Shown: in pieces, positions 8,346 to 15,734 of the stretch
Layout: the number at the start of each line of letters is the position of its first letter
Numbering within the stretch: position 1 is the stretch's first letter
Source of the DNA: Halobaculum sp. MBLA0143
Lineage (GTDB): Archaea; Halobacteriota; Halobacteria; Halobacteriales; Haloferacaceae
Assembly: GCF_041361465.1 (NCBI RefSeq)
Contig: NZ_JBGKAC010000001.1
Location: 1-64,000, forward strand
Direction: 5' to 3'
Length of the DNA stretch: 64,000 bases
Position numbers and translations under genes: made by a program
Notes under the pieces: generated by a model
Told to the model about the DNA's origin: nothing
What the model saw: only the letters and a program-made list of their open reading frames with translations
Database searches by the model: none

Positions 8346-9926
8346 GTGCCACTGGAGACGCCGGTCCGTGTCGCTCGGGAACTGGCGGACCGCGGCTACG
8401 TCGCCGACCGCGGCGCCGTCACGCTGATCGCGGAGGCGGACGACCCCGCCGCGGCGCTGGAGACGGCCGTCGACGCCGCGCCCCCGGACGCCCTGAAGCT
8501 GACCGCCGACCACGTCCAACGAGCCCGCACGGACCAGCCGGCCCCGGATCCCGCCGCAGTCGACGACACACCCGCCGCTCCGACTAGATCCGACAGTGAC
8601 GACCAGACGGACTCGAGTGACGCTCCACCCGAATCGGAGGGCGACTCGGAATCCCCCGACACGGAGTCGTCCGGGACGGGGTTGGAGGCGACGACCGCCG
8701 AGACGGTCGGCGACCGCGATCCGACGCCGCCGACGATCGACAACGACGTGACCGGCGACAGCACCGGCACGGGCGCGTACGAGGAGTTCGTCACGGTGTT
8801 CCGCGACCGCTACGAGCGACTCTCCGGCCAGCTCCGCGGGCGCGTCAACCACCGGCCGGCCGACACTATCGGCGACATGAGCCCCGGCAGCGAGGTGGCG
8901 ATGGTCGGACTCGTCAACGACATCCGGTCGACTGCCTCCGGCCACTGGCTCGTCGAACTGGAAGACACCACCGGAACCTTCCCGGCGCTCGTGATGAAGG
9001 ACCGCGAACTCGCGGACACCGTCGACGAACTCCTGTTGGACGAGTGTGTCGCCGTCGAGGGGTCGCTGTCGGACGACGCCGGCCTGATCTTCGCCGACGA
9101 CATCCACTTCCCGGACGTGCCACGGACACACCGCCCGTCGACGGCCGACCGCGAGGTACAGGCGGCGTTGATCTCCGACGTCCACGTCGGCAGCCAGGAG
9201 TTCGTCGCCGACGCCTGGGAGCGGTTCGCCGACTGGCTCCACAGCCCCGCCGCCGAGAAGGTGGAGTACCTCCTGATCGCCGGCGACATGGTCGAGGGCG
9301 TCGGGGTCTACCCCGGCCAGGACGAGGAACTGGACATCGTCGACATCTACGACCAGTACCGGGAGTTCTCCGAACGGCTGAAGTCCGTCCCCGGCGACAT
9401 CGAGATCGTCATGATCCCGGGCAACCACGACGCCGTCCGGCTGGCGGAGCCACAGCCCGCCTTCGACGAGGAACTACGCGACATCATGTCCGCCCACGAC
9501 GCTCGGATCACCGGCAACCCCTCCACCGTGACGATCGAGGGTGTCTCCGTCCTGATGTACCACGGCGTCTCTCTGGACGAGCTGATCGCCGAACTCCCGG
9601 ACGACGAGGCCAGCTACGACGACCCCCACCACGCGATGTATCAGCTTCTCAAGAAACGCCACGTCGCCCCGCAGTACGGCGGGAAGATGCGATTGGCCCC
9701 GGAGAACCACGACTACCTCGTCATCGACGACGTACCGGACGTGTTCCACACCGGTCACGTCCACAAGGTCGGCTGGGGGAAGTACCACAACGTCCTCTCG
9801 GTCAACACCGGCTGCTGGCAGGCACAGACCGACTTCCAGAAGTCCGTCAACATCGACCCCGACGTGGCTCACGCGCCGATTCTGGATCTCGACACGCTCG
9901 ACATGACCGTCCGGAAGTTCGTGTAA
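8346..9926 (+). CDS. polD1: DNA polymerase D small subunit (DP1), exonuclease
   Basis: The 526-residue small subunit of archaeal replicative polymerase D, which supplies the 3'-5' proofreading exonuclease and joins the DP2 catalytic subunit. An N-terminal helical region (1-60) and a long acidic Ser/Asp-rich linker (about 80-150) are followed by an OB-fold. The calcineurin-like phosphoesterase domain then shows DVHVGS, GDMVEG, GNHDAVR, MYHG and GHVHKVGW metal motifs. The GTG at 8346 is selected because conserved PLETPVRVARELADRGY follows and a box A-like GCTTTTG lies about 30 bases upstream; an in-frame GTG at 8283 would precede that box. Confidence 0.95.
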   Translation: MPLETPVRVARELADRGYVADRGAVTLIAEADDPAAALETAVDAAPPDALKLTADHVQRARTDQPAPDPAAVDDTPAAPTRSDSDDQTDSSDAPPESEGDSESPDTESSGTGLEATTAETVGDRDPTPPTIDNDVTGDSTGTGAYEEFVTVFRDRYERLSGQLRGRVNHRPADTIGDMSPGSEVAMVGLVNDIRSTASGHWLVELEDTTGTFPALVMKDRELADTVDELLLDECVAVEGSLSDDAGLIFADDIHFPDVPRTHRPSTADREVQAALISDVHVGSQEFVADAWERFADWLHSPAAEKVEYLLIAGDMVEGVGVYPGQDEELDIVDIYDQYREFSERLKSVPGDIEIVMIPGNHDAVRLAEPQPAFDEELRDIMSAHDARITGNPSTVTIEGVSVLMYHGVSLDELIAELPDDEASYDDPHHAMYQLLKKRHVAPQYGGKMRLAPENHDYLVIDDVPDVFHTGHVHKVGWGKYHNVLSVNTGCWQAQTDFQKSVNIDPDVAHAPILDLDTLDMTVRKFV

Positions 9927-9942
9927 ACGGGCGCTCGGCGAT

Positions 9943-10365
9943 TCACTCCTCTTCGTCGTCGCGGGCGTACCGCAGCGCCCACACCACGAGCGCGGCCTGC
10001 AACGGGAGCCGCCCCCACAGCGCCGCGTCCGACGGCTCTCCCACTGTGCCGGGGAGACCCAGATCCGGATCGCCGGCCGCCATGTAGACGTTGGCCGGGA
10101 ACACTGCCGCCAGCAGGAGCGCGAGCCCGACCGCCGAGGCGCGTCTGGTCCGTGGGTGGAGCACGCCCAATCCGACCGCGACCTCTGCGGCCCCCGAGAC
10201 GTACACCAGCGCCCGCGGCCGCGGCAGCCACGGCGGGACGATCCGCTCGAACGGCTCCGGGGCCAGGAAGTGCGCGACGCCGGCGACGAGGTAGAGGCTC
10301 GCCATCGCAACGAGCGACAACCGGTCGACGGTGTCGAGCTCGTCTGTGTCGAGTGGGAGTTGCAT
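9943..10365 (-). CDS. DoxX-like membrane protein
   Basis: A 140-residue protein with about four hydrophobic segments. It contains VAGVAHFLAPEPFERIVPPWLP and a GAAEVAVGLGVLHPRTR segment, characteristic of DoxX/MauE-type small membrane proteins. Family members are linked to redox or terminal-oxidase functions, but many are uncharacterised. The start ATG at 10365 has a CTTTAG box about 27 bases upstream on its strand. It is convergent with the PolD small subunit gene. Confidence 0.75.
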   Translation of the reverse strand: MQLPLDTDELDTVDRLSLVAMASLYLVAGVAHFLAPEPFERIVPPWLPRPRALVYVSGAAEVAVGLGVLHPRTRRASAVGLALLLAAVFPANVYMAAGDPDLGLPGTVGEPSDAALWGRLPLQAALVVWALRYARDDEEE

Positions 10366-10440
10366 CCGTGTGCGAGTCGCAAGCCAATCTAAAGAGTATG
10401 CCTAACTCTACCGAGACTTGGCTTGGAGGAGGTAGCCAAA

Positions 10441-10716
10441 TTATGAAGAGTTCACTTCGTATATGTCGGCATCTACCTCCTCAAACGCATCGTCGATCAT
10501 AGGCTCAGTCGGTCCGTGTCCGATGACAGTACCCGTGTTATATATCACTAGAGTAATGTCCTCGTCGTACTTCCAGACTACCCCACCGAAGTCGTCTGGA
10601 CTGTACACTTCTTGAAACTCTGAATTCACGACGTTGACGTTGACATCGTAGTCAATCTGATACACCTGCTGTATGTTGACGACATCTCCTCCGTCGGCGT
10701 TCTCATCTTCAGACAT
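10441..10716 (-). CDS. Single TBP-like half-domain protein
   Basis: A 91-residue acidic protein of lower GC than its neighbours. From residue 12 it can be laid over one repeat of archaeal TATA-binding protein: VNIQQV matches the first strand, YSPDDFGGVVW (39-49) matches YxPEQFPGLVY, and ITLVIYNTGTVIGHG (54-68) matches the AALIFRSGKIVCTG strands, with a final helix of about 12 residues. Ordinary TBP has two such repeats (about 185 residues); only one is present, so a DNA-binding saddle would need a dimer. DNA-contacting residues are not well conserved. The homology call is by eye and is an inference. The ATG at 10716 is preferred over an upstream TTG because the upstream part is hydrophobic and unlike TBP. 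Confidence 0.55.
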   Translation of the reverse strand: MSEDENADGGDVVNIQQVYQIDYDVNVNVVNSEFQEVYSPDDFGGVVWKYDEDITLVIYNTGTVIGHGPTEPMIDDAFEEVDADIYEVNSS

Positions 10717-11089
10717 CAGTGTATCTGTTCTCGCTTGAACTACAAATATCACTAGCACTATGTAGTTGATCTACTGACACGAAAGCACGGCTTCGCTCAC
10801 GCGCCTTGATACAACGGCACCCGCTCCAAGCCTGACAGGTCACATCAGAGAGTGGAAACTTGGCGATACAGTCAACCGATGTTAAATTGAGGGATGATAT
10901 ACCGTCTCCCCGATTCGAATTTTACCACTCTGCTCCCCGGTCCGCGGTTACACCGCGAACCCAGCGAAGGCGAAGCCCTCGCTCCGTTCGCAACCGAGAC
11001 CTCCCTGCGGTCAGCCTCACGTCGCTCCCGATTCAAATCGGCTCGGCGTCTCCTCCGAAACTGCTCGCTGCGCTCGCGGTCTCGGAGTA
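10717..11089. other. Intergenic accessory region with tRNA-like fragments
   Basis: No convincing gene is seen. The left part (to about 10900) is AT-richer than average. The right part contains two short sequences resembling the 3' end of the neighbouring tRNA-Phe and GC-rich words such as CTCCGTTCGCAACCGAGA, also seen near other tRNA genes here. Confidence 0.5.
10901..10921 (-). repeat. Degenerate copy of tRNA-Phe 3' end (possible att remnant)
   Basis: On the minus strand the segment reads TTCGAATCGGGGAGACGGTA, against TTCAAATCGGGGAGGCGGCA at the end of the tRNA-Phe gene. The match covers the T-arm and acceptor strand, the usual crossover site of tRNA-targeting integrases. A second, shorter match lies at 11024-11043. 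Confidence 0.5.
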
Positions 11090-11163
11090 TGCCGCCTCCC
11101 CGATTTGAACGGGGGACAGCTCGATCTTCAGTCGAGTGCTCTCCCAGTCTGAGCTAAGGCGGC
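11090..11163 (-). tRNA. tRNA-Phe (anticodon GAA)
   Basis: A 74-nt tRNA on the minus strand: acceptor GCCGCCT/AGGCGGC with discriminator A, D-arm with AGCTCAGACTGGGAGAGC, anticodon stem CTCGA/TCGAG around CTGAAGA (anticodon GAA), and T-arm CCCCCGTTCAAATCGGGGA-like. No intron is seen. Confidence 0.94.
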
Positions 11164-11219
11164 GCACCTGAGAGATGGCCACCTCACCTAAAGAGGGTTA
11201 CGAAACCGACCGCCGTCCC

Positions 11220-11918
11220 TCACTCCAACACCTTCCGGCGCTCCTCCGTCCGCACTGTCTCGCCACCGCCCGTCACCACCGTGACGATCGTCACCCACCC
11301 GCCGGCGTTCTGCACCGCGACCGCCTCCGAGGCGGACAGCTCCACCTCCGTGTTCGTGACGACACTCTCGCCCGGCTGAAGCGTCCCGAGATCCCGCGTC
11401 TCCTGGAACACCTGTGCGCCGCTCGCGGTCGTGTTGCCGGCGTACAGCCGCGTCTCCGCCGTCGTCGCCGCCGCCGCCGACTGCCGGTTCTCCACCGTCG
11501 CCGTCACCGTCCGGCACGTCAGCCCACACTCGGTCACCTCGTCGATCCGGAAGGTGAACGCCGGCTGGGTCGCAGTCCCGGTCGTCGTCCGCGTCGTTGC
11601 TCCGGTCGCGGTCTCGCTCGCGGTCGCGGTCCGCGTCGACTCGTCGTCGGGCGTGTCACTGCTCGCAGCCGCCGTGGGCGTCGGTGTCGCGGTCCGCGTC
11701 GACCGTGCCGTCGGTGTCGCCTCGGTGGCCGTCTCCGTCGTGCCGACGAGCGACTCCCCCGCTCGTGGACCGTCGGCGACCCCGGCGAGCTCGTCGTCAC
11801 CGACCGCGTCGTCGATAGTCTCGATCGGCTGTACGTCCGCGATCACGACCCCCGCGCCCAGAATCGCGCCGATCAGAATCCCGAGCGACACGGCGACTGC
11901 GTACTCTCGCGGACTCAC
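11220..11918 (-). CDS. Membrane-anchored CARDB-like surface protein
   Basis: A 232-residue protein with one N-terminal membrane segment (about residues 7-27, AVAVSLGILIGAILGAGVV). A Thr/Ala-rich linker (about 55-115), probably glycosylated and stretched, follows. The C-terminal beta-rich domain contains TECGLTCRTVTATVENRQ, a possible disulfide pair, and FQETRDLGTLQPGESV typical of CARDB/Ig-like folds that mediate adhesion or protein contacts outside the cell. No enzyme motif is visible. The C-terminus is charged (EERRKVLE). The gene lies next to tRNA-Phe. Confidence 0.7.
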   Translation of the reverse strand: MSPREYAVAVSLGILIGAILGAGVVIADVQPIETIDDAVGDDELAGVADGPRAGESLVGTTETATEATPTARSTRTATPTPTAAASSDTPDDESTRTATASETATGATTRTTTGTATQPAFTFRIDEVTECGLTCRTVTATVENRQSAAAATTAETRLYAGNTTASGAQVFQETRDLGTLQPGESVVTNTEVELSASEAVAVQNAGGWVTIVTVVTGGGETVRTEERRKVLE

Positions 11919-12019
11919 ACCTCTTCGCCTCCGTCTATCCCCCGTCCCATGCGTCCCTCTTCACCACACCTCGGTATAGATCTGGTGGAGAAACCGACCG
12001 CAAGCGTCGGCTCGTCCGT

Positions 12020-13009
12020 TCAGTCGGTGGTCACGTCGGCCGCCGACGGCACGACCGTCACCCGATCTGCCGGCGTCCCGCCGTCCGCGACGGCCCCGAC
12101 CGCGTCCGCCACCGTCTCGACCAGATCCGTCTGCGCCTCCGCCGAGTACCACCCCGCGTGCGGCGTGACGAGCACGTCGTCGCGGCCGACCAGCGGAGAG
12201 TCCACCGGCGGCTCCGTCGGGAGCACGTCCAACCCCGCGGCCGTCACTGGACCGTCCGCCAGCGCCGCCGCCAGCGCGTCGCTGTCGACCACCGGCCCGC
12301 GACCGACGTTGACGACGACCGCGTCCTCTGGCAGTCGAGCGAGCGCCGCCTCGTCGACGAGTCCGCGAGTCTCCGGCGTCAACGGCGCGAAGACGACGAG
12401 TAGATCCGCCGACCGGGTCAGCGTCTCGAACCCGACCGTCTCGGCGCCGTGCGCCGCCGCCGTCTCCCGGTCGACGTACGGGTCGTACGCCAGAGTCTCG
12501 CCGACGAGCCCCTCCGCCATCGTCGCCGCCTCGCGAGCGATGGCACCGAAGCCGACACACCCCAGCGTCGTCTCGCTCAGTCGCCGTGGCGCCGCCGGTT
12601 CGGCCCAGTCCCAGTCACCGTCACGCGTCTGCCGGTCGTACGCTCCCAGCCGCCGGGTGCACGCGACCGCCAGCGAGACGGCGTGACTCGCCACCTCCTC
12701 GGTACAGTAGTCGGGCGCGTTCGTCACGAGCGTCCCCGTCTCCCGGGCCGTCTCCAGGTCGACGTTGTCGTAGCCGACTCCACCCCGCGCGACCAGCTCC
12801 AGCCCAGTCTCCAGCACCTCTGCCGTCACCGGAGTCAACCCTCCGGCGACGAGCGCGTCTGCCTCCACCTCCCGCAGCCGGGCCGCCAGTCGACCTACCT
12901 CCTCGATCGGTTCTCTCGTGACCTCTAGAGGGGTGTCCGTCGCCGCCTCCAGCGCCGACTCTACCCCACTCAACATCCCCATGTCGTCACTGACGAACAC
13001 TCGGTACAC
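12020..13009 (-). CDS. D-2-hydroxyacid dehydrogenase (NAD-dependent)
   Basis: A 329-residue member of the D-isomer 2-hydroxyacid dehydrogenase family, related to CtBP-like and phosphoglycerate dehydrogenases without an ACT domain. The Rossmann motif is LGCVGFGAIAREAA. The catalytic set is NVGRGPVV (Arg), LDVLPTEPP (Glu) and TPHAGWYS (His). The substrate is not determined. The GTG at 13009 begins the first strand (YRVFVSDD); another GTG two codons upstream (13015) is equally possible. The long open frame upstream crosses tRNA-Val and is not coding. Confidence 0.88.
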   Translation of the reverse strand: MYRVFVSDDMGMLSGVESALEAATDTPLEVTREPIEEVGRLAARLREVEADALVAGGLTPVTAEVLETGLELVARGGVGYDNVDLETARETGTLVTNAPDYCTEEVASHAVSLAVACTRRLGAYDRQTRDGDWDWAEPAAPRRLSETTLGCVGFGAIAREAATMAEGLVGETLAYDPYVDRETAAAHGAETVGFETLTRSADLLVVFAPLTPETRGLVDEAALARLPEDAVVVNVGRGPVVDSDALAAALADGPVTAAGLDVLPTEPPVDSPLVGRDDVLVTPHAGWYSAEAQTDLVETVADAVGAVADGGTPADRVTVVPSAADVTTD

Positions 13010-13069
13010 GGACACGAGTAAGCGTTGGAACAACCTACTGGTTGTGGTGGTTCCCGGCGCGTGAGAGGG

Positions 13070-13192
13070 CTGTCGTTCGCTCCCCGTTCGAACGAGGGAG
13101 CGAATCGACCGAGTTCGAGTAGGGAACGGAGTGACCGTAGTTCGAACCCTTCGACGCCAGTCACTGCTGGCTCGCTGCGCTCGCCAGCAGGA
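13070..13192. repeat. tRNA-adjacent imperfect repeat block
   Basis: Contains inverted words around CGCTCCCCGTTCGAACGAGGGAGCG and the 19-mer GGAGTGACCGTAGTTCGAA. The latter is found again at about 42250-42268 beside tRNA-Met. TTCGAA words mimic the T-loop of tRNA. The block separates the dehydrogenase from tRNA-Val. Confidence 0.6.
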
Positions 13193-13193
13193 C

Positions 13194-13266
13194 TGGGCTC
13201 GGGCGGGTTCGAACCGCCGGCCTCTTCCTTGTAAGGGAAGCGTCATGACCACTAGACCACGAGCCC
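13194..13266 (-). tRNA. tRNA-Val (anticodon TAC)
   Basis: A 73-nt tRNA on the minus strand: acceptor GGGCTCG/CGAGCCC, D-arm GTGGTCTAGTGGTCATGAC, anticodon stem CTTCC/GGAAG around CTTACAA (anticodon TAC), T-arm with GGTTCGAACCC, and discriminator A. Confidence 0.94.
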
Positions 13267-13341
13267 GTACCCGAAGAACCGACACCGCGACTCAAAAACG
13301 CACGGATTCTGGGCGACACGCTTTCCACCCGCCGTCTCCGA

Positions 13342-13851
13342 GTGTCCGCCGTGCCACCCAGCCGATCCGTGACCGTCGTCGCGCTCGCGCTCGTGTTGGC
13401 GCTCGTCGGCGGCGGCCTGCTGGCAGTCGACGCCGGCGTGTTCACCCCCAGCTCGTACGACGACGCGACCGTCACCGTCACCGACGAGGACGGCAGCCGC
13501 CTGGCGACCGTCGACGTGCGCGTCGCCGACACGTTCCAGAAGCGTTACACCGGACTCTCCGACACCGCCTCGCTGGCCGACGGCGAGGGGATGCTGTTCG
13601 TCCACGACCGCCCCGGCACTCACGCCTACGTCATGCGCGACATGGCGTTCCCGTTAGACATCCTGTTCGTCGACGAGAACGGCACCGTCACGACCGTCCA
13701 CCACGCCGAACTCCCGTCGTCGGACACTGCCGACAGTGACCTGCGGCGCTACCGCGGCTACGGCGTCTACGTCTTGGAGGTTCCGCACGGCTACACGAAC
13801 CGCACCGGAATCGACGCCGGCGACACCGTCACCGTCGACGGGCTCGACTGA
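13342..13851 (+). CDS. DUF192 family secreted/membrane-anchored protein
   Basis: A 169-residue protein with an N-terminal membrane segment (VTVVALALVLALVGGGLLAV, about 9-29) and a DUF192 domain. It shows VRVADTFQKRYTGLSDTASLADGEGMLF, the conserved MRDMAFPLDILFVDENGTV and a final VLEVPHGYTNRTGIDAGDTV. The domain is a small extracellular beta-fold of unknown function, widespread in bacteria and archaea. The start is GTG 13342; GTG 13351 is an alternative. It ends one base before the opposing DUF2237 gene. Confidence 0.85.
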   Translation: MSAVPPSRSVTVVALALVLALVGGGLLAVDAGVFTPSSYDDATVTVTDEDGSRLATVDVRVADTFQKRYTGLSDTASLADGEGMLFVHDRPGTHAYVMRDMAFPLDILFVDENGTVTTVHHAELPSSDTADSDLRRYRGYGVYVLEVPHGYTNRTGIDAGDTVTVDGLD

Positions 13852-14304
13852 CTACGCCGTGTCGGCGTCGCCGCTGTTGCCGTCCTCGCCGTCGTCCCCG
13901 TCGACACGCTCCCCGCCCTCGTAGGCGTACGCGTCCAGCGTCTCGCGGTCGATCTCGTCCAACACGTCCTCGTTCGTCGCCGCCAACACCACCGGCGGCG
14001 CCACGCCGGCCTCGCGAGCCTCGACCCACCGCGGCACGCAGAGACACCACCGGTCCCCGTCGGACAGTCCGGGAAAGTCCAGGTGCTCGCGGGGCGTGAT
14101 CAGGTCGTTCCCGCGCCGCTGGGAGAACTCCAGGAACTCCTCGGTGACGACGGCACACACCTCGTGCCGCCCGGGGTCGCGTTCGAGCGCTCGACAGTGC
14201 CCGTCGCGCAGAGCACCCGTCGCGGGGTCGGTACAGCAGGGCTCCAGCGGCTCGCCGAACACGTTGCGGTCGGCGGGGGCCGCGTCGTCGGTGTCGGTCG
14301 ACAC
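13852..14304 (-). CDS. DUF2237 family protein
   Basis: A 150-residue protein with the whole DUF2237 pattern: NVFGEPLEPCCTDPATGALRDG, an HEVCAVVTEEFLEFSQRRGNDLITP stretch, then FPGLSDGDRWCLCVPRW and a PPVVLAATNEDVLD tail. Conserved cysteines (CC, C, WCLC) suggest metal or redox involvement, but the function is unknown. The last 25 residues are an acidic haloarchaeal extension. It is convergent with the DUF192 gene. Confidence 0.87.
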   Translation of the reverse strand: MSTDTDDAAPADRNVFGEPLEPCCTDPATGALRDGHCRALERDPGRHEVCAVVTEEFLEFSQRRGNDLITPREHLDFPGLSDGDRWCLCVPRWVEAREAGVAPPVVLAATNEDVLDEIDRETLDAYAYEGGERVDGDDGEDGNSGDADTA

Positions 14305-14438
14305 GGCCGCCGTTGTGGCTCCGTGTGTAAGTCCGTGTCGCGGCGCCGTCGTCGCTCTGTCAACTCCCGCCCCTGCTGGCCGCTCACCCTCCGGGCACTG
14401 GAGGAATCCTTTTGCCCGATGCGGAGGTAGTCTCGGGC

Positions 14439-15734
14439 ATGGACGTCGACAGTCACGCCGAGGAACTCGCCTCCGACCTCGGTGTGGACAAACAGGAGGT
14501 CCGTGACGATCTGGAGAATCTACTGGAGTACAGCGTCCCGATCGACGAGGCGAAACAGTCCGTCCGGCGGAAACACGGCGACGGCGGTGGCGGCGACGCC
14601 AGCCCCTCGGCCGTCGACGTGAGCGAGGTGACGACGGACGCGGGCAACGTCACCGTCACCGGGCGTGTCCTGACGGTCGGCACCCGGACGATCCGCTACC
14701 AAGGTGAAGAGTCCACCATCCGCGAAGGGCAGATCGCCGACGACACCGGGCGGATCAGCTACACCGCCTGGCAGAACTTCGGCTTCGACCCCGGCGACAC
14801 CGTCACCGTCGGCAACGCTGGGGTCCGCGAGTGGGAGGGTGAGCCGGAACTCAACCTCGGCGAGTCCACGACGGTCGCCCTGGAGTCCGAGCCGATGGAG
14901 GTGCCGTACCCCGTCGGCGGCGACCGGGATCTGATCGAGCTGGAGCCGGGCGACCGCGGCCGTGTCGTCGAGGCGGAGGTGCTCGAACTAGAGGAACGCA
15001 CCATCGACGGCCGCGACGGCGAGACGGAGATCCTCTCGGGGGTCCTCGCGGACGACACCGCCCGGCTCCCGTTCACCGACTGGAAGCCCCGTCCGGAGGT
15101 GGCCGAGGGGGCCGAGATCCGGCTGGAGGACGTGTACGTCCGGGAGTTCCGTGGCGTCCCCTCTGTCAACCTCACGGAGTTCACGACGGTCGCGCCCGCG
15201 TCCGTCTCCGTCTCCGACGACGCCCCGCGCGTGTCGGTCCGAGAGGCGGTCGACACCGGCGGAATGTACGACGTCGAGGTCGTCGGCAACGTTCTGGAAG
15301 TCCGCGACGGGTCGGGGCTGATCCAACGCTGCCCGGAGTGTGGCCGACTCGTCCAGAACGACCAGTGTCGTAGCCACGGCCAGGTGGATCCGGAAGACGA
15401 CCTCCGCGTGAAGGCCATCGTCGACGACGGGACGGACACGGTGACGGCCATCCTCGGGACGGACCTGACGAAGGAGGTGTACGGCGGCACACTCGACGAC
15501 GCGCTGTCGGCCGCCAGGGACGCGATGAACCGCGAGGTCGTCGCCGACGACATCGCCCGGAAGCTGGAGGGGCGACGGTTCCGCGTCCGCGGCCACCTCT
15601 CCGTCGACGACTACGGCGCGAACTTGGACGCCAGCGAGTTCACCGAGGCGGACGACGACCCGGCGGACCGTGCCCGGTCGTTGCTCGCGGCCGTCGGCGA
15701 CGACGTCGCGGCCGACGGGGGTGACCGCCGGTGA
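14439..15734 (+). CDS. rpa1: Replication protein A (RPA), zinc-finger type
   Basis: A 431-residue single-stranded DNA-binding protein. It has an N-terminal helical part (1-55), then three OB-folds: TGRVLTVGTRTIRYQG, a second around RGRVVEAEVLELEERT, and a third around MYDVEVVGNVLEVRDGSG. A zinc finger with C298, C301, C310 and H313 (CPECGRLVQNDQC) lies inside the last OB-fold, as in RPA70 C-terminal domains. It protects ssDNA in replication and repair. The ATG at 14439 follows a CCTTTTGC box about 27 bases upstream. It starts an operon: rpap1 overlaps its stop by four bases, then rpe. This order matches the Haloferax rpa1-rpap1-rpe locus. Confidence 0.94.
   Translation: MDVDSHAEELASDLGVDKQEVRDDLENLLEYSVPIDEAKQSVRRKHGDGGGGDASPSAVDVSEVTTDAGNVTVTGRVLTVGTRTIRYQGEESTIREGQIADDTGRISYTAWQNFGFDPGDTVTVGNAGVREWEGEPELNLGESTTVALESEPMEVPYPVGGDRDLIELEPGDRGRVVEAEVLELEERTIDGRDGETEILSGVLADDTARLPFTDWKPRPEVAEGAEIRLEDVYVREFRGVPSVNLTEFTTVAPASVSVSDDAPRVSVREAVDTGGMYDVEVVGNVLEVRDGSGLIQRCPECGRLVQNDQCRSHGQVDPEDDLRVKAIVDDGTDTVTAILGTDLTKEVYGGTLDDALSAARDAMNREVVADDIARKLEGRRFRVRGHLSVDDYGANLDASEFTEADDDPADRARSLLAAVGDDVAADGGDRR

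Noticed and set aside
10399-10500. Plus-strand small frame starting MPNSTETWLGGGSQ
   Set aside because: Short, overlaps the TBP-like gene on the other strand and lacks a promoter or conserved pattern.
13085-13110. Additional tRNA gene suggested by TTCGAA words near tRNA-Val
   Set aside because: No D-arm or anticodon stem can be built; only T-loop-like words are present.
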